Below the pieces are notes generated by a model. The model was not told the origin of the DNA. It saw only the letters and a program-made list of their open reading frames with translations, and made no database searches. Positions 1 through 9,638 of a stretch of 64,000 nucleotides of DNA are shown here, one piece after another. The position numbers and the translations under genes were made by a program. The stretch is from Mesostigma viride (lineage: Eukaryota > Streptophyta > Mesostigmatophyceae > Mesostigmatales > Mesostigmataceae), in assembly GCA_009746045.1 (NCBI GenBank), contig RPFO01000078.1:1645107-1709106 (forward strand), given 5' to 3'. The stretch's first letter is position 1, and each line of letters starts with the position of its first letter.

Positions 1-860
1 AGCAGGCCTCGGGTGACGCCACACTGCTCCGCTTGGCTTACGGCTGGCAGTGTCCTTTAGCGCCCCCTATCCTGTCTACCTATCCCGCTCACCCCAGCTA
101 TGGCTCACTGGCCAACGACGACCGGGTTCCTTCCCGAGTCTCGCCCACAATACGCACATCATCTTGACGAAACCAAACAGTTATCACTTCCGTCAACCAA
201 TCTCATGACAATTACTCATTGCAACCACTCTCGGGGCTGCTCCGGATTGTTCCACTATTAAACCCCTTGACGACAACACCAAGTTGTGAGGGAGAGTAAC
301 GAGCGAACACGACCACCATGGCCGCTGCTGTGCTCCTAAATACCTCCAAAAATCCCGGCATCCATGCGCTGTCGCATTTGCCAGCAAGCCGCCTGACGTG
401 CAGTTAGACTGCCAGCAAAATGCAGAGCAAATCTGTTCGACAGCCACGTGCGAGCCAACACACCGCACACTACGATCTGCGTATCTAGCTTTGTCAGATG
501 GACTGAACATCATTCCGTCTGGACAATACAAAGATTCATAACTGCCAAATGTCACGCACCGGAATATTGCGCAAGCCACCAAGGCTTTGCGCCCCAAAGT
601 CTTGCGCCCGAACCTAAGTCAGGTCACCTAAGACTGTCACTCTAGAAATTCAGGTCTTTCCGGCGCGGCGCTCCACACCGGCCCAAGGAACAAAGCCTGC
701 GGCCTACTGAATCGGAACCAACCAAACGTCGGACGTAACGATTCCGATTACGGCAATCGCGTAACTTCTTGAGTGCACGGACGTAAATGATCACGGACGT
801 GACACTCTTCCTGCGCTCCGCCTCCTCCATCTCCGCAGCTTAACTTTCTGCTGCTTCGCC
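1..860. repeat. Second copy of 2442-3300, ending at the sequence gap
   Basis: This block is nearly identical to 2442-3300. Differences are mostly one-base changes in homopolymers (four versus five G near 235, AACACG versus AACAACG near 306, AAA versus AAAA near 530), and the match degrades just before the N run. The matched 2442-3300 block continues into the C-terminus of the Ser/Pro/Glu-rich gene at 3085. An unmerged allele or contig end is the simplest reading; a true tandem duplication is possible. Confidence 0.85.
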
Positions 861-973
861 NNNNNNNNNNNNNNNNNNNNNNNNNNNNNNNNNNNNNNNN
901 NNNNNNNNNNNNNNNNNNNNNNNNNNNNNNNNNNNNNNNNNNNNNNNNNNNNNNNNNNNNNNNNNNNNNNNNN
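861..973. other. Assembly gap (113 N)
   Basis: The bases are undetermined. The gap lies between the duplicated block 1-860 and the 3' part of the Lys/Glu-rich gene at 1010-1754, so the end of that gene may be inside it. Confidence 1.
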
Positions 974-1009
974 ATGCACTATGAAGCGGCGAAAAAATTA
1001 TTAGCTCAC

Positions 1010-1754
1010 CCGCAATTTCTCCTCCCCACTCCCAACCTCGGCGTTCCCCTGAGACTCTGTCTCATCTCCCCCTTTCTTCCTCTGGATGCAGCAAGACAGA
1101 GGAAAGCATACTCGTTCAAAAAGTTTAGGGTCACTCTGCGAAATGACCCTCCATAAATTAATCACACATGCGAAGGAAACGGCAACTCAGAAATGAAGGA
1201 CAAATGAACAAAGAACAAAGGCGAAAAACACAGGATTACTTATCGCTCACCTCCGTTGTTGTCCCGCTCTTCTTGGGATCCTCTGACTTCTTTTCGTCTG
1301 CCCCCCGCTTCCTCTGAAATCAAAACAACAGGGAAAAGCATACTTGTTGGTTCAGGTTAGGGTCACTCTGCGAAATGACCCATTCATGGTCAGACGAGCT
1401 TAGCAGAGATAAGGAATAACGAATCCGTTAAAAAAAACACGCACACTAATAATGGGGGTAAAAACTGTTTCTCACCTGAGACGGCTCCGTACCCTCCTTC
1501 TCCGAGACCCCCGCGGTCTTCCCATCCACCTCCGTCGACTTTTCTGCAGCCTGCGCCTTCCTGCGCTCCTCCTCAAGTTTGGCTTGGTATTTCAGGCGTG
1601 CCGCCACACCCGCCTCCATCATCCTCTTCCCCTCCTCCTGCACCTTCCTCTTCGCCTTTGCCTCCTCGTCCTTCTTTTTCCTTTCCTCATTCGCCTTTCT
1701 CTCCTTTTCGTCCCGCTCCCACGACGCCCTCCTCTTGTCGCGTTTGCGTGCCAT
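1010..1754 (-). CDS. Lys/Glu-rich predicted coiled-coil protein, 5' exons
   Basis: I do not recognise a family. The start ATG is at 1754 and exon 1 (1754-1476, 93 codons) encodes MARKRDKRRASWERDEKERK and then almost continuous Lys/Glu/Arg/Ala helix. Exon 2 (1313-1251, 21 codons) and exon 3 (1081-1010, 24 codons) both open with R-K-(R/K)-G and continue polar and acidic. All three donors read GTGAG, the acceptors end in CAG, and every junction is phase 0. Both introns carry the palindrome GGGTCACTCTGCGAAATGACCC-like motif described elsewhere. The gene runs toward the gap at 861-973, so the end is missing. The composition suggests a nuclear or cytoskeletal scaffold, but that is a guess. Exon calling is by eye. 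Confidence 0.6.
1127..1150. repeat. Dispersed short palindrome, intron copy
   Basis: AGGGTCA and TGACCCT arms surround CTCTGCGAAA. It lies in the intron between exons 2 and 3 of the Lys/Glu-rich gene; the next intron holds the same motif at 1359-1382. Confidence 0.75.
1359..1382. repeat. Dispersed short palindrome, intron copy
   Basis: The core is the same 22-base sequence as at 1127-1150 and it lies in the intron between exons 1 and 2 of the same gene. Flanking bases differ, so only the motif is shared. Confidence 0.75.
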
Positions 1755-2441
1755 TATATCCTGGACTGATCATTACCGCTACTTGAATGCATCCACTATC
1801 AGCAGTAATCATTTTTGTGATATGCCACCTCACTATCAGCAGTAATCATTTTTGTGATATGCCACCTCCCCCCCCACTATTTAGCTCACAACAACGTGAG
1901 AGCAAAAAGTGAAAGAAAGGCATCTCACACTAAAGAAGGAAGCCCAAAGAGGGCGTCATTCCAGGCAGCAGCAAAAAAAAAATCCAGCTGCTCAAAGATG
2001 CTTTTCCAGGATCAGCAACAACCTTAACATGCATGCTTTTAAAGGCTTAGCAATAACCCCTTCGATGGCTTTTTACCGGGAAAAGCCTAACCTCTTCAGA
2101 TGCTTTTGAAGGCTAAGCAATAACCTTTTCCTTGTGCTTCCCTGGGTGAAGCAGGAGGAACATCCAGGCTGGCCGGACTGAACCCATCATGGGTTGTTCG
2201 CTCGTTAAAATCCTGTGAGATGCAGGTCACGGACATACTTGGCCGCCGACCTCATGACAGGCAATTCCGTAGCCAGCCAAGTGTAGAATAAAACCATGAT
2301 GCTTTATATATTTGGAAAGCAACCAAACCATTCACATTTAATTTCAAAAGACATCGACAAGAATACAAGTGTTGTCTAGTCGTATAATGTCGTACTTGTG
2401 CGTCACTGTCCAAATAAGGCTAAGCGGTTCTTGATAACCTA
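1755..2441. other. Region without a supported gene
   Basis: It holds a direct tandem duplication of about 40 bp (around 1790-1870, containing CAGTAATCATTTTTGTGATA twice) and A-rich sequence. It is presumably the upstream region of the gene starting at 1754. No other coding potential is convincing. Confidence 0.5.
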
Positions 2442-4529
2442 GCAGGCCTCGGGTGACGCCACACTGCTCCGCTTGGCTTACGGCTGGCAGTGTCCTTTAG
2501 CGCCCCCTATCCTGTCTACCTATCCCGCTCACCCCAGCTATGGCTCACTGGCCAACGACGACCGGGTTCCTTCCCGAGTCTCGCCCACAATACGCACATC
2601 ATCTTGACGAAACCAAACAGTTATCACTTCCGTCAACCAATCTCATGACAATTACTCATTGCAACCACTCTCGGGGGCTGCTCCGGATTGTTCCACTATT
2701 AAACCCCTTGACGACAACACCAAGTTGTGAGGGAGAGTAACGAGCGAACAACGACCACCATGGCCGCTGCTGTGCTCCTAAATACCTCCAAAAATCCCGG
2801 CATCCATGCGCTGTCGCATTTGCCAGCAAGCCGCCTGACGTGCAGTTAGACTGCCAGCAAAATGCAGAGCAAATCTGTTCGACAGCCACGTGCGAGCCAA
2901 CACACCGCACACTACGATCTGCGTATCTAGCTTTGTCAGATGGACTGAACATCATTCCGTCTGGACAATACAAAAGATTCATAACTGCCAAATGTCACGC
3001 ACCGGAATATTGCGCAAGCCACCAAGGCTTTGCGCCCCAAAGTCTTGCGCCCGAACCTAAGTCAGGTCACCTAAGACTGTCACTCTAGAAATTCAGGTCT
3101 TTCCGGCGCGGCGCTCCACACCGGCCCAAGGAACAAAGCCTGCGGCCTACTGAATCGGAACCAACCAAACGTCGGACGTAACGATTCCGATTACGGCAAT
3201 CGCGTAACTTCTTGAGTGCACGGACGTAAATGATCACGGACGTGACACTCTTCCTGCGCTCCGCCTCCTCCATCTCCGCAGCTTCAATTTCTGCCTGCTT
3301 CGCCTCTCGCTCTGCCCTTTCCTTCTTCACCCATTCCCTCTGCTCCCTTTCCAGGAGCTCCTGGGCGGCCTTCCGTTCCTTGTCCTTTTTCTCCAGATTC
3401 ACCAGATCTTCGGCGTGCTGCGTTGCCTGATCCAGATAAGAAGTCAGAAGTGCCATGCGGTCATTCCTTCTCTTTCTTTCCTCCTCCGGAAGATCCTCCA
3501 GTGGCCTTGGGTCTGCCTTGTCCCTGTCCTCCATGCTGATCAGGAGGTCAATGTTCTTCTGCAGATCACGCAGGAACCGCTCATGGTCATCCTCCTTCTC
3601 CTCCCATTCCGCTCTTGCTTTCTTTCTTGCCTGTGGGGAGCGGCTCCTCGGAGGTGAGTTTGACGACCGGCGCTTGGGTGGCGACCGGCGCTTGGGCGGA
3701 GACTTCCGACCTGGAGATTTTGCAGGCGACTTTTGCGGTGATCGGGACTTGGAGGTCGCCCCCTTCTTTGGAGGGGAGCTTTGGGGAGACGCGGGCTGCG
3801 AGCTGGGCTGTGAGGTCGACGCCTCGGGTAGGGACCTTGAAGGAGACCTGGGCGACGTGCTGACCTTCGAGGTCGAAGCCTCGTGGTGGGACCTTAGAGG
3901 TGACTTGGGCGGCGGGCTGCCCTGCTCAGACGCCTCGTGGTGGGCCCTTGGAGAAGACTTGGGCGGCGAGCTGGGCTTCGAGGTAACCACCTCGACGGGG
4001 GCGGACCTCGGCGAGTTTGAGGTCGACTTCCCGCGGACGGGGGACTCCTTGTTGATGGCGGGCCGCTGGGGAGACTGTGGAGACACAACGGAGCTGGACC
4101 CAGCCCCGGCAGCCTGTGCCTCAGGTGCGGGCCGCTGAGGAGACTGTGGAGACACAACGGAGCTGGACCCAGCCCCGGCAGCCTGTGCCTCAGGTGCGGG
4201 CCGCTTGGGAGATTTTGAGGCCGACGCCTCCACGGAGCTTGGCCCAGCCCCGGCAGCAAGCATTGTTGACAGAGGAGGAAACTCCTCTACGCCCTTGGGC
4301 GGAGAGGCGGGTGGCGTACTATAAGTTAGGTTAATATTGTGCGGAAACCTTTTTGCCACTTGGGCTTCTCAGGTTCCGCACAATATTACCGGCGATAACC
4401 ACTCGCCGGACACTCAAGTTCACACCGGTGTGAACTTGAGTGTCCGGCGAGTGGTTATCGCCGGTAATATTGTGCGGAACCTGAGAAGCCCAAGTGGCAA
4501 AAAGGTTTCCGCACAATATTAACCTAACT

Positions 4530-4764
4530 AAAACCTAGCCTCTTGGGGCGAGGACGAATCACTAGGCTCGGAACACCCGTATGCATGAATATGATCGAAT
4601 ATAAGCATCTCGTTGGTGCAAATATCGATATGAATATGATCGAATATGAGCATCTCCTTGGTGCGCATATGATTAGAGCCGGGTGCCAAATCGGAACGAA
4701 TTATTCCCCAAATAATCCGCTTCCGAGTGGATTCGAACCTGCGCCCCGCAAGGATCCAGGTCTT
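4530..4764 (-). repeat. Foldback spacer, copy 1, with a Pol III B-box-like site
   Basis: This 235-bp spacer is the same as 4969-5203. On the minus strand it contains GGTTCGAATCC near 4730, a perfect match to the tRNA/SINE B-box consensus, but the flanks do not form a T-arm and no A box or tRNA fold is seen. It also holds two ~45-bp direct repeats around ATGAATATGATCGAATAT. Confidence 0.7.
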
Positions 4765-4968
4765 AGTTAGGTTAATATTGTGCGGAAACCTTTTGCCACT
4801 TGGGCTTCTCAGGTTCCGCACAATATTACCGGCGATAACCACTCGCCGGACACTCAAGTTCACACCGGTGTGAACTTGAGTGTCCGGCGAGTGGTTATCG
4901 CCGGTAATATTGTGCGGAACCTGAGAAGCCCAAGTGGCAAAAGGTTTCCGCACAATATTAACCTAACT

Positions 4969-5203
4969 AAAACCTAGCCTCTTGGGGCGAGGACGAATCA
5001 CTAGGCTCGGAACACCCGTATGCATGAATATGATCGAATATAAGCATCTCGTTGGTGCAAATATCGATATGAATATGATCGAATATGAGCATCTCCTTGG
5101 TGCGCATATGATTAGAGCCGGGTGCCAAATCGGAACGAATTATTCCCCAAATAATCCGCTTCCGAGTGGATTCGAACCTGCGCCCCGCAAGGATCCAGGT
5201 CTT
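4969..5203 (-). repeat. Foldback spacer, copy 2
   Basis: I see no base difference from 4530-4764. Identity of spacers and palindromes implies recent amplification or ongoing homogenisation. Confidence 0.7.
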
Positions 5204-5625
5204 AGTTAGGTTAATATTGTGCGGAAACCTTTTTGCCACTTGGGCTTCTCAGGTTCCGCACAATATTACCGGCGATAACCACTCGCCGGACACTCAAGTT
5301 CACACCGGTGTGAACTTGAGTGTCCGGCGAGTGGTTATCGCCGGTAATATTGTGCGGAACCTGAGAAGCCCAAGTGGCAAAAAGGTTTCCGCACAATATT
5401 AACCTAACTCTATACTTAGGAGACTCGCTCGTCGACTTGACCTTGTCGACATAGGTGGCCCTCTCCACCTCTTTTCCCTTCTGAAGCAAGGAGGCCCTCT
5501 CCTGCTCCTCCTTTTCCTTCTGAAGCTGAACTTCCCTCTCCTTCTCTTGTTCCTTCTGCCGCAAATAAGGAAAAACAAATAGACCAATGTCGGATGAAGA
5601 AAGTGTAAATTCGCATCAGCGTGAG

Positions 5626-5647
5626 GGGTGGCGCTGCAGCGCTACCC
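5626..5647. repeat. Dispersed short palindrome
   Basis: The core is GGTGGCGCTGCAGCGCTACC, symmetric except for one G/T pair that would be a wobble in RNA. It lies between the Ser/Pro-rich gene and the satellite at 5809; a decayed copy follows at 5722-5745. Confidence 0.7.
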
Positions 5648-5808
5648 TAAGAAGAAACAAGGATGAAATCCCATTCAGGTTTGGGGAAAAAAAAATCGAA
5701 GATGTAACTGATGTCAGGGAAGGGGTTATTCTGTAGCGAGACCCTTCCGCAAAATAAGATATAAGAACCATGTTAAGGAACCAACAAAATATAGCATAAA
5801 ATATTTCA

Positions 5809-6355
5809 TGGAAGGGTGACTCGGCAGCGCGACCTTCAAACAAATTGTGATTGATAAACGTATCTGGAATAGGTGACTCGGCAGCGCGACCTTACAACAA
5901 AATGTGATTGAATAACGTATCTTGGAAAGGTGACTCTGCAGCGCTACCCTACAAACAAAATGTTATTGAATAACGTATCTGGAAAGGGTGACTCTGCATC
6001 GCGACCCTACAACCAAAATGTGATTGAATAACGTATCTTGGAAAGGTGACTCTGCAGCGCGACCCTACAAACAAAATGTTATTGAATAACGTGTCTTGGA
6101 AAGGTGACTCTGCAGCGCGACCCTACAAACAAAATGTTATTGAATAACGTATCTTGGAAAGGTGACTCTGTAGCGCGACCCTACAAACAAAATGTTATTG
6201 AATAACGCATCTTGGAAAGGTGACTCTGCAGCGCGACCCTACAAACACTGAATGGAAGTTTGCATTGTGAGGGGGTCACTCTGCAGCGCGACCCTACAAA
6301 CAAAGACTGCGACATTGCGCAAGGGTAGGGGTCACTCTGCAGAGCGACCCTACCC
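5809..6355. repeat. Tandem array of ~58-60-bp units built around the short palindrome
   Basis: About eight regular units and two divergent ones are present. Each contains AGGTGACTCTGCAGCGCGAC followed by CCTACAAACAAAATGTTATT and GAATAACGTATCTTGG. ATGTTATTGAATAACGTAT is a second small palindrome within the unit. The last copies (around 6271 and 6328) match the palindrome consensus best and lose the spacer. No coding potential is seen. Confidence 0.85.
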
Positions 6356-6390
6356 AAAAACAATACTGACCACTCCCCAAAAAAATCACG

Positions 6391-8985
6391 CATGGATGGT
6401 GGTGGTGGGTGGCTGGCATGCATGGATGGTGGTGGTGGGTGGCTGGCATGCATGGATGGTGGTGGTGGGGTGCTGGCATGCATGGATGGTGGTGGTGGGT
6501 GGCTGGCACGCATGGATGGTGGTGGTGGGTGGCTGGCACGCATGGATGGTGGTGGTGGGTGGCTGGCATGCATGGATGATGGTGGTGGGTGGCTGGCATG
6601 CATGGATGGTGGTGGTGGGGTGCTGGCACGCATGGATGGTGGTGGTGGGGGGCTGGCACGCATGGATGATGGTGGTGGGTGGCTGGCATGCATGGATGGT
6701 GGTGGTGGGGTGCTGGCACGCATGGATGGTGGTGGTGGGGTGCTGGCACGCATGGATGATGGTGGTGGGTGGCTGGCATGCATGGATGGTGGTGGTGGGG
6801 TGCTGGCACGCATGGATGGTGGTGGTGGGGTGCTGGCATGCATGGATGGTGGTGGTGGGGTGCTGGCATGCATGGATGGTGGTGGTGGGGTGCTGGCATG
6901 CATGGATGGTGGTGGTGGGTGGCTGGCACGCATGGATGGTGGTGGTGGGTGGCTGGCATGCATGGATGATGGTGGTGGGTGGCTGGCATGCATGGATGGT
7001 GGTGGTGGGGTGCTGGCACGCATGGATGGTGGTGGTGGGGGGCTGGCACGCATGGATGATGGTGGTGGGTGGCTGGCATGCATGGATGGTGGTGGTGGGG
7101 TGCTGGCACGCATGGATGGTGGTGGTGGGGGCTGGCACGCATGGATGATGGTGGTGGGTGGCTGGCATGCATGGATGTTGGTGGTGGGGTGCTGGCACGC
7201 ATGGATGGTGGTGGTGGGGTGCTGGCATGCATGGATGGTGGTGGTGGGGTGCTGGCATGCATGGATGGTGGTGGTGGGGTGCTGGCATGCATGGATGGTG
7301 GTGGTGGGGTGCTGGCATGCATGGATGGTGGTGGTGGGGTGCTGGCACGCATGGATGATGGTGGTGGGGTGCTGGCATGCATGGATGGTGGTGGTGGGTG
7401 GCTGGCATGCATGGATGGTGGTGGTGGGTGGCTGGCACGCATGGATGGTGGTGGTGGGTGGCTGGCATGCATGGATGGTGGTGGTGGGGTGCTGGCATGC
7501 ATGGATGGTGGTGGTGGGGTGCTGGCACGCATGGATGATGGTGGTGGGTGGCTGGCATGCATGGATGGTGGTGGTGGGTGGCTGGCACGCATGGATGGTG
7601 GTGGTGGGGTGGTGGCACGCATGGATGGTGGTGGTGGGGTGCTGGCATGCATGGATGGTGGTGGTGGGTGGCTGGCATGCATGGATGGTGGTGGTGGGGT
7701 GCTGGCACGCATGGATGGTGGTGGTGGGGTGCTGGCACGCATGGATGGTGGTGGTGGGGTGCTGGCATGCATGGATGGTGGTGGTGGGTGGCTGGCACGC
7801 ATGGATGATGGTGGTGGGGTGCTGGCATGCATGGATGATGGTGGTGGGGTGCTGGCACGCATGGATGGTGGTGGTGGGGTGCTGGCATGCATGGATGGTG
7901 GTGGTGGGTGGCTGGCACGCATGGATGATGGTGGTGGGGTGCTGGCATGCATGGATGGTGGTGGTGGGGTGCTGGCACGCATGGATGGTGGTGGTGGGGT
8001 GCTGGCACGCATGGATGATGGTGGTGGGTGGCTGGCATGCATGGATGGTGGTGGTGGGGTGCTGGCACGCATGGATGGTGGTGGTGGGTGGCTGGCACGC
8101 ATGGATGATGGTGGTGGGGTGCTGGCATGCATGGATGGTGGTGGTGGGGTGCTGGCACGCATGGATGGTGGTGGTGGGTGGCTGGCATGCATGGATGGTG
8201 GTGGTGGGGTGCTGGCACGCATGGATGGTGGTGGTGGGTGGCTGGCACGCATGGATGATGGTGGTGGGGTGCTGGCATGCATGGATGATGGTGGTGGGGT
8301 GCTGGCATGCATGGATGGTGGTGGTGGGGTGCTGGCACGCATGGATGGTGGTGGTGGGTGGCTGGCACGCATGGATGATGGTGGTGGGTGGCTGGCATGC
8401 ATGGATGATGGTGGTGGGGTGCTGGCACGCATGGATGGTGGTGGTGGGTGGCTGGCACGCATGGATGATGGTGGTGGGGTGCTGGCATGCATGGATGGTG
8501 GTGGTGGGGTGCTGGCACGCATGGATGGTGGTGGTGGGGTGCTGGCATGCATGGATGGTGGTGGTGGGGGCTGGCACGCATGGATGATGGTGGTGGGGTG
8601 CTGGCACGCATGGATGGTGGTGGTGGGGTGCTGGCATGCATGGATGATGGTGGTGGGGTGCTGGCACGCATGGATGATGGTGGTGGGTGGCTGGCATGCA
8701 TGGATGGTGGTGGTGGGTGGCTGGCACGCATGGATGATGGTGGTGGGTGCTGGCATGCATGGATGGTGGTGGTGGGGTGCTGGCACGCATGGATGATGGT
8801 GGTGGGTGGCTGGCATGCATGGATGGTGGTGGTGGGGTGCTGGCACGCATGGATGGTGGTGGTGGGTGGCTGGCACGCATGGATGATGGTGGTGGGGTGC
8901 TGGCATGCATGGATGGTGGTGGTGGGTGGCTGGCACGCATGGATGATGGTGGTGGGGTGCTGGCATGCATGGATGGTGGTGGTGG
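6391..8985. repeat. 30-bp G-rich minisatellite, about 86 copies
   Basis: The unit is CATGGATGGTGGTGGTGGGK followed by KGCTGGCAYG. Copies differ mainly at three sites: GATGGTGG or GATGATGG, GGGTGGC or GGGGTGC, and GCATG or GCACG. Near 7126, 8570 and 8745 there are 29-bp units. Because 30 is divisible by three and the unit lacks stops, several frames on both strands are open for up to ~1,000 codons. These are a by-product of the repeat. The G-rich strand could form G-quadruplexes. Confidence 0.95.
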
Positions 8986-8986
8986 A

Positions 8987-9268
8987 CATATCGCTGGCTG
9001 AGGACCAACACGAAAAAAGAAGCCATATCGCTGGCTGAGGACCAACACGAAAAAAGAAAACATATCGCTGGCTGACGACCAACACGAAAAAAGAAAACAT
9101 ATCGCTGGCTGACGACCAACACGAAAAAAGAAAACATATCGCTGGCTGAGGACCAACACGAAAAAAGAAAACATTTAGCTGGCTTAGGACCAACACGAAA
9201 AAAGAAAACATTTAGCTGGCAGAGGACCAATACGAAAAAATACTCTGGTCGCTCGCTGAGGACCAACT
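8987..9268. repeat. ~37-bp satellite array A
   Basis: About eight copies of CATATCGCTGGCTGAGGACC followed by AACACGAAAAAAGAAAA are seen. The last copies change CATATCGC to CATTTAGC. It abuts the 30-bp minisatellite and ends about 40 bp before the Harbinger element. The same unit forms a second array at 15,969-16,217. Confidence 0.9.
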
Positions 9269-9638
9269 CTTAAACCGTTCTCGCGCCGTTTTCGTGGTAC
9301 CAGTTAGGCCCGGTCTATACGGACTTTTGATAAAACTGGCGGGAGAGAACGGACGGTGAGATCGATGGGGGTTTTGCATCAACGGTCCCCAAGCCTCGTC
9401 GTTTTTAACTAAAACGGGCCACTTTTAGTTAAATGCCATGCACCTCCAGAAGGGCCTGTTAAAATTTTATTCTCGCCAGGATCGCAAGATTAGAACAAAA
9501 AGGGCGGGAAAGTCAGAGGCCTGCCAGCAACGCCTGCCAGCGACGTGAGCGGAGCTCAACGCCCAAGGCAGCCATCGCCGCAACTTTCTCCGATTGCACA
9601 CCGATTTCGCCATATCACTCACGAACTAAGAAAAAAAA

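Larger units (their letters stand above)
4324..5409. mobile_element. Foldback-type insertion: three perfect palindromes with two identical spacers
   Basis: The insert is 1,086 bp and is flanked by a 5-bp direct repeat CTATA (4319-4323 and 5410-5414). It consists of palindrome P1 (4324-4529), spacer, P2 (4765-4968), spacer and P3 (5204-5409), with a period of about 440 bp. Each palindrome is perfect, centred on CACACCGGTGTG, without a loop, and starts and ends AGTTAGG/CCTAACT. Each 103-bp arm itself contains an inverted repeat (AATATTGTGCGG and CCGCACAATATT), so one copy can fold into a cloverleaf of nested hairpins. The two 235-bp spacers look identical. P2 differs from P1 and P3 by one T in a T-run, on both arms. 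There is no coding capacity. Confidence 0.85.
3085..5555 (-). pseudogene. Ser/Pro- and Glu-rich protein gene, exon broken by a foldback insertion
   Basis: Reading on the minus strand, an acceptor (GCGGCAG) near 5556 opens an exon coding for a Glu/Lys/Gln helix. At 5414 the frame runs into the palindromic insertion and stops. Past the insertion it resumes at 4318 as STPPASPPKGVEEF. Joining the flanks across the duplicated CTATA gives SPKYSTPPASPPK in one frame, so the insertion split a single exon. The rest holds a perfect internal tandem repeat (SPQSPQRPAPEAQAAGAGSS twice), many SP/RS dipeptides, a KRRSPPKRRS basic block and a C-terminal charged coiled coil, ending at 3085. SP/RS content suggests a nuclear or RNA-associated protein, but no domain is recognisable. 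The last ~45 residues may be intron read-through. The coding potential of the Ser/Pro part is fairly clear; the product is unknown. Confidence 0.55.

Noticed and set aside
1446-1845. Plus-strand Leu/Pro/Ser-rich frames
   Set aside because: They are the complement of the Lys/Glu-rich exon, whose phase-consistent splice sites lie on the minus strand.
5809-6355. CRISPR-like array of palindromic repeats
   Set aside because: The whole unit, including the spacer part, is repeated with little variation and the genome is eukaryotic, so it is a satellite.
6181-9266. Very long open frames (up to ~1,000 codons) of PPPSMHAS, HHHHPCVPA or TTTIHACQ repeats and their plus-strand partners
   Set aside because: They exist because a 30-bp unit without stops is open in several frames on both strands. 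There is no start context, codon bias or domain.
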